Of a stretch of DNA of 13,938 nt, positions 6,807-13,938 are shown in pieces; position 1 is the stretch's first letter; every line of letters begins with the position of its first letter. The translations under genes were made by a program, and so were the position numbers. The notes beneath the pieces are model-generated. The model worked only from the letters and a program-made list of their open reading frames with translations. It was not told the DNA's origin and made no database searches. The stretch comes from Bacteroidales bacterium (GTDB taxonomy: Bacteria; Bacteroidota; Bacteroidia; Bacteroidales; Bacteroidaceae): positions 1 to 13,938 of the forward strand of contig SFCY01000058.1 of assembly GCA_004558865.1 (NCBI GenBank), given 5' to 3'.

Positions 6807-9596
6807 TCAGAGCTTCTGCTCCACCTCTATCTCGGTGAATGTCTCAAGGATGTCGCCTTCCTGTATGTCGTTGTAGTTGACCAGGCTGATACCGCAGTCC
6901 ATGCCTGTGGGCACCTCCTTCACGTCGTCCTTGTAACGCTTGAGCGCGCCCATCTCGCAGGTCCTGACAACGATGCCGTCACGGATGACACGCACCTTGT
7001 CCTTGTTGTGGATCTTGCCCTCAGTTACCATACATCCTGCCACGGTGCCCACCTTGGAAATCTTGAACACCTGACGCACCTCGGCCTGGCCGGTGACGAT
7101 CTCTTTCTTCACCTTGTCGAGCATGCCCACCATGGCCGACTTCACATCGTCGATGGCGTCGTAGATGACGGAGTAGGTGTTGATTTCCACACCTGCTGTA
7201 TCGGCGAGCTTGCGGGCGGCGGCCGATGGGCGCACCTGGAAGCCGATGATGAGCGCGTCGGAAGCGTCGGCGAGCGTGACATCGCTCTCCGAGATCTGTC
7301 CCACGGCCTTGTAGATGACGTTCACCTTCACCTTTTCGGTGGAGAGTTTGATGAACGAATCGCTGAGTGCCTCCACCGAACCGTCGACATCACCCTTGAC
7401 GATGATGTTGAGCTCATGGAACTCACCCTTTGCGATGCGGCGTGAGATGTCGCCCAAGGTCAGTCGCTGCTGCGTGCGCAGGCCCTGCTCGCGCTGCAGC
7501 TGCTCACGCTTGGTGGCAATCTCGCGGGCTTCCTGCTCGGTATCCAGCACGTGGAACGTGTCGCCGGCCGTGGGGGCCCCGTTGAGGCCGAGGATGATGG
7601 CTGGCGTGGACGGCCCGGCATTGTCGATGCGCTGGTTGCGCTCATTGAACATGGCCTTGATGCGTCCCCAGCTTGTGCCGGCAATCACGATGTCGCCCTG
7701 ATGGAGCGTTCCGTTGCTCACGAGCACGGTGCTGACATAGCCGCGGCCCTTGTCGAGCGACGACTCGATGACCGTACCCGTACCCTTGCGGTTGGGGTTG
7801 GCCTTGAGGTCGAGCATGTCGGCCTCAAGCAGCACTTTCTCCATGAGCTCATCCACGCCGATTCCCTTCTTGGCCGAGATTTCCTGGCACTGGTACTTTC
7901 CGCCCCAGTCCTCCACGAGGAGGTTCATGTTGGCCAGATCCTCACGTATCTTGTCGGGGTTGGCCCCCGGCTTGTCAATCTTGTTGATGGCAAACACCAT
8001 CGGCACTCCAGCGGCCTGCGCATGGGCGATGGCCTCCTTTGTGGTTGGCATCACGCTGTCGTCGGCGGCGATGATGATGATGGCGATGTCCGTCACCTGG
8101 GCGCCACGGGCACGCATGGCGGTGAAGGCCTCGTGTCCAGGCGTGTCGAGGAAGGTCACCTTGCGGCCGTTCTTCAGTGTCACGCTGTAGGCGCCAATGT
8201 GCTGGGTGATGCCGCCGGCCTCGCCGGCAATCACGTTGGTGTTTCGGATATGGTCGAGGAGCGAAGTCTTGCCGTGGTCCACATGGCCCATCACCGTGAC
8301 GATGGGCGGACGGCTCACGAGGTCGGCCTCGTCGTCGGGCTCCTCGCTCACGGCCTCCTGCACCTCGGCGCTGACATATTCGGTCTTGAAGCCGAACTCC
8401 TCAGCCACCAAGTTGATGGTCTCGGCGTCCAGGCGCTGGTTGATGGACACCATGATGCCCACTCCCATAAGGGTGCCGATGACCTTGTTTACACTGACGT
8501 TCATCATCGTGGCGAGTTCCGACACGGTGACGAACTCGGTCAGCTTGAGCGTCTTGCTCTGCTTGTTGGCCTCTGAGGCCTGCTCGTTCATCCTCTCCTG
8601 CACAGCCTCACGCTTCTCGCGGCGATACTTGGCACCCTTCTTGTTGAAGTTCTGCTTGTTGGTGAGCCGGGCGAGGGTCTCCTTCACCTGGCGCGAGACA
8701 TCCTCCTCGTTGACCTCGAGGGGTTTCTGCGGACGCTTGTTCTTCTTTTTCTTTCCGCCGCCCTGGCTGTTGCCCTGGTTGTTGTTGCTGTTCTTGCCCC
8801 CCTGGTTGTTCATCTGGTTGACCACAGCGTTGATGTCCACGCGGTCGCTGTTGATGCGCTTGCGCTTCTTGCGCTCGCCCGAATGCTGCTGGTTCTTCTC
8901 CTCGCGCTCGCGCCGCCTTTCGTCCTTCGACTTCTTCTTGGGGCGTGTGCTCTGGTTGATGGCGTTGAGGTCTATCTTTCCCATCACTTTCAGCTTGGGC
9001 GCATTCTGCAGGTCCTGCTCTATCTTGGTTTTGAACACCGTGGGCTGCTGCGGCCCCTCCTTAGTCTCAGTCTCCTTTGCCTGCGGATTCTGGCTGGCAG
9101 TCTGCGGGGCTGCGGATTGGGGAGCCGCAGTCTCGGGCTTGGGCTGTTGGGGCTTGGGCTGTTGGTTCTTGGACTCAGGCTGCGCGCTTAGGGGCTTGGC
9201 CTGAGACTGATGGGGTGCAGGGCTGGACTGGCCGACGGCAGCGGTCTCCTTGCCCTGGTTGTTCTGCGAAGGCTTCTTTCCTATCTGGTCCAGGTCGATA
9301 TGGCCGAGGACCTTCACCTTTTGAATCTCGGTGAGGGGAGCCTCCTTGGGTTCCTGGGGCTTTTGCGGCTTGGAGCGGCGTTTGTCCTTCTTCTTACCCA
9401 CTCCCATCAGGGCCGCCTTGTTGCGCGTCTCGGCATCCTTTTTGAACGCCTCCCCAAGGGCATGATACTGCTCCTCAGTGATTTTGGAAGTCGATTCCAA
9501 ATCCTCACTGAGGTTGTATTTCTTCTTCAGGAATTCAACTGCCGTTTGAAGTCCTATGTTAAAATCGCCAAGTGCTTTGTTTAATCTGACGCTCAT
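6807..9596 (-). CDS. infB: Translation initiation factor IF-2
   Basis: IF-2 is the GTPase that brings initiator tRNA to the 30S subunit and promotes 70S joining. The protein has 929 residues, within the range for the phylum. Residues 3-55 are a first IF2N-like segment. Residues 65-345 are a low-complexity linker rich in Lys, Gln, Pro and Asn. Residues 350-405 are a second IF2N helical domain. G domain motifs are GHVDHGKT (437-444), DTPGHE (484-489), NKID (538-541) and SAK (574-576). Domains II to IV follow, ending EIEVEQKL. The linker carries a motif repeated twice and perhaps three times ([11 protein letters not shown] near 95, [11 protein letters not shown] near 203, DRVDINAV near 251). It starts 133 bases after nusA, and no promoter is seen in the gap. 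GC-skewed codon use creates long mirror frames on the other strand, which are not genes. Confidence 0.98.
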   Translation of the reverse strand: MSVRLNKALGDFNIGLQTAVEFLKKKYNLSEDLESTSKITEEQYHALGEAFKKDAETRNKAALMGVGKKKDKRRSKPQKPQEPKEAPLTEIQKVKVLGHIDLDQIGKKPSQNNQGKETAAVGQSSPAPHQSQAKPLSAQPESKNQQPKPQQPKPETAAPQSAAPQTASQNPQAKETETKEGPQQPTVFKTKIEQDLQNAPKLKVMGKIDLNAINQSTRPKKKSKDERRREREEKNQQHSGERKKRKRINSDRVDINAVVNQMNNQGGKNSNNNQGNSQGGGKKKKNKRPQKPLEVNEEDVSRQVKETLARLTNKQNFNKKGAKYRREKREAVQERMNEQASEANKQSKTLKLTEFVTVSELATMMNVSVNKVIGTLMGVGIMVSINQRLDAETINLVAEEFGFKTEYVSAEVQEAVSEEPDDEADLVSRPPIVTVMGHVDHGKTSLLDHIRNTNVIAGEAGGITQHIGAYSVTLKNGRKVTFLDTPGHEAFTAMRARGAQVTDIAIIIIAADDSVMPTTKEAIAHAQAAGVPMVFAINKIDKPGANPDKIREDLANMNLLVEDWGGKYQCQEISAKKGIGVDELMEKVLLEADMLDLKANPNRKGTGTVIESSLDKGRGYVSTVLVSNGTLHQGDIVIAGTSWGRIKAMFNERNQRIDNAGPSTPAIILGLNGAPTAGDTFHVLDTEQEAREIATKREQLQREQGLRTQQRLTLGDISRRIAKGEFHELNIIVKGDVDGSVEALSDSFIKLSTEKVKVNVIYKAVGQISESDVTLADASDALIIGFQVRPSAAARKLADTAGVEINTYSVIYDAIDDVKSAMVGMLDKVKKEIVTGQAEVRQVFKISKVGTVAGCMVTEGKIHNKDKVRVIRDGIVVRTCEMGALKRYKDDVKEVPTGMDCGISLVNYNDIQEGDILETFTEIEVEQKL

Positions 9597-9729
9597 CTAA
9601 TAATGTTTTTTCTCGTTTGTCGTTGTTTCTTTGTTCTTAGGCAAGGCCTTCGCCATTCCTATTATATATATGTTCACTCCGCAAGCTCGGGTCGTCCATC
9701 GCCCTTTGGAGGCCACAGGAACGCTGGGC

Positions 9730-11001
9730 CTATCCCTTCTCAAACTCCTGTCGGAGCACCTTGAGCACGTAGTCCACCGTCTCCTCTTCCAGGTCGGCCT
9801 TCTCCACGAGCATCTCGCGCGGAGCATCGAGCACTTGTTTGGCAGTGTCGAGGCCAATGCCCTTGATGGCGTCGATGACCCAACCGTCGATGACGTCGCG
9901 GAATTCGTCGAGATAGACGTCCTCGTCGTTCTGGCTGTCGTCGTTGGGTACGTCGCGGTAGACGTCAATGGTGTATTCTGTCAGCATACTGGCCAACTTG
10001 ATGTTGGCGCCCCGCCGCCCGATGGCCAGGCTCACCTCCTCGGGCTTGAGATAGGCGTCGGCCTTCTTGTTGGCCTCATCGATGTTGATGTAGCTCACCT
10101 TGGCGGGATTGAGCGCGCGCTGGATGTAAAGCACGGGGTTTGTGGTCCATGTCACCACGTCGATGCTCTCGTTGTTGAGCTCATGCACGATGCCATGCAC
10201 GCGGCTGCCCCTCACGCCCACGCAGGCTCCCACGGGGTCGATGCGGTCGTTGAAGCTCTCCACGGCCACCTTGGCCCTCTCGCCCGGGATGCGCACCACC
10301 TTGCGGATGGCAATCTGGCCGTCGGCAATCTCAGGCACCTCCTGCTCCAAGAGAGCCTTGAGGAAGGCAGGGCTGGTGCGCGAGATGATGATTTTGGGAT
10401 TGTTGTTGTCGTTGGTCACGCGCTCCACCACGGCACGGATGGCATCGCCCTTATGGTAGTTGTCGGAGGGAATCTGCTCGCTCTTGGGCAGGGTCAGCTC
10501 GTTGTTCTTGTCGTCGACCACGAGGATCTCGCGCTTCCACACCTGATAGACCTCGCCGGAGACGATCTCGCCCACGCGGTCCTTATACTGGCTATAGAGT
10601 TTGTCGTGTTCCAGCTCCAGGATTTTCGAGGCCAAGGTCTGGCGCAGGTTGAGGATGGCCCGGCGTCCAAAGTCGGCAAACCTCACGGGCTCGGTCACTT
10701 CCTCGCCCACCTCATAGTCCGACTCTATCTTGCGGGCGTCGGAGAGGCATATCTGCGTGTTGTCGTCCTCCACCTTGCCGTCTTCCACCACAGTGCGGTT
10801 GCGGTATATCTCACAGTCGCCCTTGTCGGGATTCACAATCACGGTGAAATGGTCGTCTGAGCCATAGATCTTCGCAAGCACGTTGCGGAAGCTCTCCTCT
10901 AAGACACTCGTCAGGGTAGCCGGGTCGATCTTCTTCTCTTTGTTGAATTCCTTGAAGGAGTCGAGCATGCTCATCGACTCTTCCACTTTCTTTGCTGCCA
11001 T
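9730..11001 (-). CDS. nusA: Transcription termination/antitermination factor NusA
   Basis: NusA binds RNA polymerase and nascent RNA, and modulates pausing, intrinsic termination and antitermination. The protein has 423 residues. Residues 1-125 are the polymerase-binding N-terminal domain. Residues 140-208 are the S1 domain, ending KIIISRTSPAFLKALLEQEV. Residues 230-350 hold the two KH domains, with DPVGACVGVRGSRVHGIV (255-272) and the KH2 GxxG loop AIGRRGANIKLA (326-337). A short C-terminal region with a helical segment follows (about 360-423). The start at 11001 lies three bases after the rimP stop codon, which suggests translational coupling with rimP. In E. coli the rimP-nusA-infB operon is autoregulated through NusA; a comparable loop is worth testing given the leader terminator upstream of rimP. 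Confidence 0.98.
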   Translation of the reverse strand: MAAKKVEESMSMLDSFKEFNKEKKIDPATLTSVLEESFRNVLAKIYGSDDHFTVIVNPDKGDCEIYRNRTVVEDGKVEDDNTQICLSDARKIESDYEVGEEVTEPVRFADFGRRAILNLRQTLASKILELEHDKLYSQYKDRVGEIVSGEVYQVWKREILVVDDKNNELTLPKSEQIPSDNYHKGDAIRAVVERVTNDNNNPKIIISRTSPAFLKALLEQEVPEIADGQIAIRKVVRIPGERAKVAVESFNDRIDPVGACVGVRGSRVHGIVHELNNESIDVVTWTTNPVLYIQRALNPAKVSYINIDEANKKADAYLKPEEVSLAIGRRGANIKLASMLTEYTIDVYRDVPNDDSQNDEDVYLDEFRDVIDGWVIDAIKGIGLDTAKQVLDAPREMLVEKADLEEETVDYVLKVLRQEFEKG

Positions 11002-11004
11002 AGC

Positions 11005-11472
11005 TTATTTGAAACTTATTTGATATTTTGTATATTTCACTTCATTCATGTCAAACTCGTGGTCCACGTCCATCATCTGCGGGCGCTTCTTGCCTTCCAC
11101 CTTGACCTTCTCCTTCACGCTGACCACGAACTTCGGTCCGTCGACGCTCTTCAGGATGCCACGCACTTTCTTGCCGTCGGCCGTGAGCACTTCCACTTCC
11201 TTTCCTATGCAGTTCACATACTGCTGGGGCACCTTGAAAGGCTGTCCCAAGCCAGCCGAGCCCACTTCCAGCTCATAGTCCTCCTCATCGCGGTTGAGGC
11301 GGCTCTCTATGTAGCGGCTCAGGTCGGCGCAATCCTCTATCCACACGCCGTCGGCATGGTCAATCTCCACGACGATGCGGTCGTCGGGAGTAACCTCTAC
11401 GTCGACAAGGAAGTACTCCTTGTCTTTCAACCACTCTTCTGCTAAACTCTTTACGACGTTTTTGTCAATCAT
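11005..11472 (-). CDS. rimP: Ribosome maturation factor RimP
   Basis: RimP helps late assembly of the 30S subunit and acts on the S12/central pseudoknot stage. The protein has 155 residues, normal for the family, with an N-terminal alpha/beta domain (1-85, including VDVEVTPDDRIVVEID and the motif DCADLSRYIESRLN) and a C-terminal SH3-like domain (about 90-155, with LGQPFKVPQQYVNCIGKEVE and a final NEVKYTKYQISFK). It is the first gene of the rimP-nusA-infB-suf run. The stop codon is separated from nusA by three bases. Its leader of about 80 bases holds the terminator described separately and an AT-rich hairpin (TAAATA-GCC-TATTTA, 11495-11509). Confidence 0.96.
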   Translation of the reverse strand: MIDKNVVKSLAEEWLKDKEYFLVDVEVTPDDRIVVEIDHADGVWIEDCADLSRYIESRLNRDEEDYELEVGSAGLGQPFKVPQQYVNCIGKEVEVLTADGKKVRGILKSVDGPKFVVSVKEKVKVEGKKRPQMMDVDHEFDMNEVKYTKYQISFK

Positions 11473-11506
11473 ACGAAGCGTTTTACTCTATAGATAAATA
11501 GCCTAT

Positions 11507-11544
11507 TTAAAATAAAATGAGGAGCTCTCGGGGAGCCCCTCATT
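11507..11544 (-). terminator. Intrinsic terminator upstream of rimP (possible attenuator)
   Basis: On the minus strand AATGAGGGGCTC (11544-11533) pairs with GAGCTCCTCATT (11527-11516), 12 bp with one G-U pair and a 5-base loop, followed at once by TTATTTTAAATA. This fits a strong rho-independent terminator reading toward rimP. It lies after the promoter at 11558-11588. It could end the NUDIX transcript or attenuate the rimP operon; both may hold. Confidence 0.82.
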
Positions 11545-11557
11545 CCACTGAACACTG

Positions 11558-11588
11558 CAAAGTTACGGATTATTTTCCGCATGTGCAA
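11558..11588 (-). promoter_or_regulatory. Promoter of the rimP-nusA-infB-suf operon
   Basis: On the minus strand TAACTTTG (11565-11558) matches TAnnTTTG exactly, and TTG (11588-11586) lies 20 bases upstream. This is the best promoter match in the window. Transcription would start near 11552, leaving about 80 bases of leader before rimP, which contains the terminator hairpin. No other promoter motif is seen between the terminator and rimP. Confidence 0.72.
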
Positions 11589-11715
11589 GTTTTCTTGGTG
11601 TTTTCTTCATTTGCAACAGGAAAAAAACAAAATCCCCATGAGGGTGTTCAATATGGTGTATCTTTATTGTTGCCACTGCGAATTTGTGTCCAAGAGCTTG
11701 CCCAAGCGACCCATG

Positions 11716-12258
11716 TCACTTCGGATGGCCTTGCCTCCGCCTCCACTCCACAAACTCGAAGAGGGCCTGGCGGACGGAGCGCAGGCCGAAGAGCTCGGTA
11801 TGGATGTCGTCCAAGCCCACCCATTGGGCTTTGGCGGCGTCGTCCATGGCGTGGAGCGAGCCGAAGTTGCCCACGTGGCAGAGGAAGAAGGCGTCCAACG
11901 TGGGCACGTCGAGACCGGAGTAGCGATACTTGTTGGGGAAGCTGAACAGGTACTCCGCCCTGTCCACCTTCAGCCCGGTCTCCTCCTCCACCTCGCGCAC
12001 CACGCCCTGCTCCAAGGTCTCCCCTATGTCGCAGAAGCCGCCGGGCAGGTCGAGCGTGCCCTTGGCGGGCTCCTTCTTGCGCGTCAGCACGAGGATCTCG
12101 TCGTTGTCGTTGACGATGAACGCCGCCGTGGCCGACGACGGATTGAGGAAGTATTCGAAACCGCAGTTGCCGCACTTCTTGCTCTTGAAGTCCTGCTCCT
12201 CAAAATGTTTGCTGCCACACACGGGGCAGTAGGCGAATTTCTCTAATGGATGCAACAT
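11716..12258 (-). CDS. NUDIX hydrolase with N-terminal zinc ribbon
   Basis: NUDIX proteins hydrolyse nucleoside diphosphates linked to another group. The substrate here cannot be read from sequence. The protein has 180 residues. A zinc ribbon CPVCG (11-15) with CGNCGF (29-34) supplies four cysteines. The NUDIX box is complete at 74-96: Gly74, Glu80, Arg88-Glu89, Glu92-Glu93 and Gly95 in GFCDIGETLEQGVVREVEEE followed by TGL. NADH pyrophosphatase (NudC) also joins a zinc ribbon to a NUDIX box, but I do not see the NudC SQPWPFP motif, so that name is not given. It starts 55 bases after the lipoprotein gene, with heptamer repeats in the gap, and probably shares its transcript. After the stop codon there is a U-rich stretch near 11622-11640 but only a weak hairpin, so the terminator at 11507-11544 may serve this gene. 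Confidence 0.9.
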   Translation of the reverse strand: MLHPLEKFAYCPVCGSKHFEEQDFKSKKCGNCGFEYFLNPSSATAAFIVNDNDEILVLTRKKEPAKGTLDLPGGFCDIGETLEQGVVREVEEETGLKVDRAEYLFSFPNKYRYSGLDVPTLDAFFLCHVGNFGSLHAMDDAAKAQWVGLDDIHTELFGLRSVRQALFEFVEWRRRQGHPK

Positions 12259-12261
12259 GGC

Positions 12262-12300
12262 AATTCACAATTCTTAATTCATAGTCTAGCCCATCATGCA
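12262..12300 (-). repeat. Degenerate heptanucleotide repeat before the NUDIX gene
   Basis: Plus-strand units AATTCAC (12262-12268), AATTCTT (12269-12275) and AATTCAT (12276-12282) are followed by CATCATGCA (12292-12300). The same two words, in the same order and orientation toward the downstream gene, occur at 2699-2744 before sufS. The copies here are more diverged. The NUDIX ATG lies four bases beyond the first unit. Confidence 0.7.
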
Positions 12301-12313
12301 CAACTCATTGAAG

Positions 12314-13504
12314 TCACAAGACCGCCTTGATGGCCGCCTCCACAGCGGCGGGACTGGTGAGATCCTGCGCGCCCTTCACGACATTGCTCTCACGGTCGAG
12401 GAGGAACATGCAGGGTATCTGCTTGCCGGCGGCATTGACGTAGGTGTCGGCACCGCTGTTGCCCTCACCCCGCAGCACACTGACCCATGGCAGCGCGGCG
12501 GTCTGGGTCTTCCAGAAGTGCTCGTTGTCGTCGTAGCTCACCTGATAGATTTCGAATCCTTGCGCGTGATACTTATTATATAGGTCGCGCAGCCACATGA
12601 TGCGCTTGGGCGACCCCTCGGAGGCGAAGACGTGGAAGTCGAGCAGCACCACCTTGCCCTTCAGTGAGGAGAGGCTACGCTTCACGCCCTTGTTGTCGAG
12701 CAGCGATATGTCGATCAGGTTGGTCACACTCACCTTCGAGGCGTCGATCTCGGCGCTCTGCTGCTCCGCCTTCAATATCCGCTGGTTCTTCATGCCCTCA
12801 AGAGCGATGTTGTGGAGATTGAGGCCGCGCTCAGAGCCGGGGTAATAGGCGTCCCAGCTGGTGGCCACGGCGGCATACACCTGCACGTCGTCTTTGGAGG
12901 CCGAGGGGTCGAAGATGAGCATCTGCTGGCTGCCAAGCACATAGGTCTGGAACAGCGCGAAATAGCTCGAAGCCAGCATGGGAGCCTTGAAGATGAAGTT
13001 CATCTTCACCTGCTGCTTGTAGGCCTGCAGGTAGCCGCCCACCACCTCCCTAACCTGTTCCACGCCCAACGAGGGATTGGCCACGGCGGCGTTGATCTGG
13101 TTTTGCAGCGCAATCTGCATGTAGGCCAACTGGCGGATTCGCTTGCACTCCTCACTGCCCGCCACCTCATAGTGCGACGACATGGTGGGATAGGCGGCCT
13201 TCACGCTCACCTGCTCCGTGGAGTCGATGGCGATGTTGACAATCTGGCCGGCGATGCGCAGGCGGTAGAAGTCGGGGGTCACGGTATCGAGGGCGTTCTC
13301 CTCAAACGAGAATGCGCCGTCGCTGCCCAACTTCACCGAGTCAACGACCACAGGGCCATCGAGGCTCAAATGTTCCAAATAGAGCAGAGAGTCCTTGGCG
13401 TCGGTGATGGCGCCGCTCACCTTGAACTTCTTCTGGCTGCACGAGGCCAGCGCGAGAATGGCCAACAGCGCAAGGGCTGCGAGGGCCGAATGTCTAATCT
13501 TCAT
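12314..13504 (-). CDS. Lipoprotein with thioredoxin-like (TlpA-type) domain lacking CxxC
   Basis: This is a 396-residue exported lipoprotein. The signal peptide has Lys2/Arg4, a hydrophobic run 7-20, and lipobox LASC with Cys22. The residues after Cys22 are SQKK rather than the acidic surface-export signal of Bacteroidota, so it probably faces the periplasm. Residues 28-115 (FKVSGAI..DSLLYLEHLS) resemble the DUF4369 N-terminal domain. 120-255 is helical. 262-396 is thioredoxin-like: SLSSLKGKVVLLDF, then HVFASEGSPKRI where TlpA and ResA proteins have WASWCGPCRAE, then QIPCMFLLD with the usual cis-Pro364. Only Cys22, Cys120 and Cys365 are present, so disulfide exchange through a CxxC is not possible. 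A binding or chaperone role is inference. It heads a pair with the NUDIX gene. The promoter lies about 50 bases upstream. Confidence 0.88.
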   Translation of the reverse strand: MKIRHSALAALALLAILALASCSQKKFKVSGAITDAKDSLLYLEHLSLDGPVVVDSVKLGSDGAFSFEENALDTVTPDFYRLRIAGQIVNIAIDSTEQVSVKAAYPTMSSHYEVAGSEECKRIRQLAYMQIALQNQINAAVANPSLGVEQVREVVGGYLQAYKQQVKMNFIFKAPMLASSYFALFQTYVLGSQQMLIFDPSASKDDVQVYAAVATSWDAYYPGSERGLNLHNIALEGMKNQRILKAEQQSAEIDASKVSVTNLIDISLLDNKGVKRSLSSLKGKVVLLDFHVFASEGSPKRIMWLRDLYNKYHAQGFEIYQVSYDDNEHFWKTQTAALPWVSVLRGEGNSGADTYVNAAGKQIPCMFLLDRESNVVKGAQDLTSPAAVEAAIKAVL

Positions 13505-13522
13505 ATTCTATATATACCGTTA

Positions 13523-13532
13523 TCAGTACTGA
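13523..13532. promoter_or_regulatory. Perfect 10-base palindrome in the lipoprotein leader
   Basis: TCAGTACTGA lies between the -7 element (13555-13562) and the ATG (13504). On position and symmetry it could be an operator, but ten bases can be symmetric by chance. Confidence 0.25.
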
Positions 13533-13554
13533 CAGTTGTTTTTGATTCTGATTG

Positions 13555-13562
13555 CAAAGATA
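13555..13562 (-). promoter_or_regulatory. -7 promoter element for the lipoprotein-NUDIX pair
   Basis: On the minus strand TATCTTTG matches TAnnTTTG exactly. At the -33 distance (about 13582-13586) there is only TTTC, not TTG. Transcription would start near 13549, about 45 bases before the ATG. Confidence 0.5.
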
Positions 13563-13696
13563 ACACTAATTGTTTAGAGAGAAAAAGATTTTTTTGGAAA
13601 ATGTGGTTCAATGGATATTTTCCGTGGATTGGATATGTTGTTTTGTTTCATTTCGTATAGTCCTGACTTCGCCAATGAATAAATGGTAATGGAAAA
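13563..13696. other. AT-rich intergenic stretch without a gene
   Basis: I see no supported gene here. There is a run of seven T (13589-13595) and a short hairpin GGAAAAT (13596-13602) with ATTTTCC (13617-13623) around a 14-base loop, too loose to call a terminator. Confidence 0.5.
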
Positions 13697-13823
13697 TCAT
13701 GGGCAGGCTTACGCTCCATAGTAGCTCTGAGGCTCAACCAGTGGGATAGCCTTACGAGCAAGCTCGACGGCTATCCCACTGGTTGAGCCTCATACCCTAA
13801 AGCGGGGTAAAGCCTGTCCATGA
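13697..13823. repeat. 127-bp long-hairpin, MITE-like element
   Basis: The core is a perfect 24-bp inverted repeat, 13728-13751 against 13769-13792 (TGAGGCTCAACC start). Its 17-base centre folds again, CGAGC (13755-13759) with GCTCG (13762-13766). The outer ends also pair: TCATGGGCAGGCTTAC (13697-13712) with GTAAAGCCTGTCCATGA (13807-13823), with one wobble and one bulge. The parts between core and ends do not pair well. It has no U-run and no transposase frame. A non-autonomous mobile hairpin is the leading reading, but no target duplication was identified. Confidence 0.7.
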
Positions 13824-13937
13824 CGAAAATTGCCTGGGTATAAAATTGCGCCAAAGGCGCATAAAATCAGCGCATCCTTGCATCTGCCCAAAAGCGGTTT
13901 GGAAAGCCTTGACTTGAAGCTTTCTGCCGTAGAATTT
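13797..13937 (-). other. Open reading frame entering from the window's right end
   Basis: Read on the minus strand from 13937, a frame stays open for 46 residues (KFYGRKLQVKAFQTAFGQMQ to FSSWTGFTPL) and stops at 13799-13797 inside the right arm of the hairpin element. It has no start in the window. It may be the C-terminus or a remnant of a gene beyond the edge, or chance. A 6-bp hairpin, TGCGCC-AAA-GGCGCA (13847-13861), lies within it. I do not recognise the product. Confidence 0.25.
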
Positions 13938-13938
13938 T

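Noticed and set aside
11473..11715. Initiator tRNA upstream of rimP as in E. coli (metY)
   Set aside because: No cloverleaf or T-loop sequence is seen; the gap holds a promoter and a terminator hairpin only.
13697..13823. Integron attC site
   Set aside because: The arms lack the paired core-site motifs (GTTRRRY and RYYYAAC) at the ends, and no integrase or cassette gene is present.

Overview
The window looks like a chromosomal segment of a Bacteroidota bacterium, most likely Bacteroidales and close to Prevotella. Four things point there. Promoters are of the TTG-N19..21-TAnnTTTG type. Genes lack Shine-Dalgarno sites. The order rimP-nusA-infB-sufB-sufC-sufD-sufS fits that group. There is also a lipoprotein of the DUF4369/TlpA-like kind and an HU-like protein. 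Genus is inference; the sequence holds no rRNA or tRNA.

Layout. 1-1446 is a small plus-strand island: an HU-like DNA-binding protein with an added C-terminal winged-helix-like domain (248-844) and a 98-residue protein of unknown function (1103-1399). Two direct copies of a GC-rich, double-hairpin repeat (151-230 and 884-990) flank the HU gene, and the first lies between its promoter and its start codon. A bidirectional terminator (1407-1446) separates the island from everything to the right, which is all on the minus strand.

1497-11472, read leftwards from 11472, is a long operon-like run: rimP, nusA, infB, then sufB, sufC, sufD, sufS. It joins 30S ribosome maturation, transcription elongation/termination and translation initiation to the full SUF iron-sulfur cluster scaffold and its cysteine desulfurase. 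SufS is given residues identical in number to E. coli SufS (His123, Lys226, Cys364) when the start at 2714 is used. No sufE or sufA is present. A strong promoter (11558-11588) lies upstream of rimP, but a good intrinsic terminator (11507-11544) sits between that promoter and rimP. It is either the end of the preceding NUDIX gene's transcript or an attenuator on the operon.

11716-13504 holds a zinc-ribbon NUDIX hydrolase and, upstream of it, a lipoprotein with a thioredoxin-like domain that has lost its CxxC. They may form a two-gene unit from the promoter at 13555-13562. 13563-13938 has no complete gene. It holds a 127-bp long-hairpin, MITE-like element and an open reading frame that runs off the window end.

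Accessory structure worth attention: heptanucleotide tandem repeats in three gene leaders (sufS, sufC, NUDIX), of which the one at sufS contains the start codon; the paired hairpin repeats with compensatory base changes; the possible leader attenuator; the large terminal inverted repeat; and unusual protein features (redox-dead TlpA-like domain, CxxCxxC tail on SufD, repeated motif in the IF-2 linker). I found no clear new multi-gene system. The least explained parts are the repeat-flanked HU gene and the terminal hairpin element.
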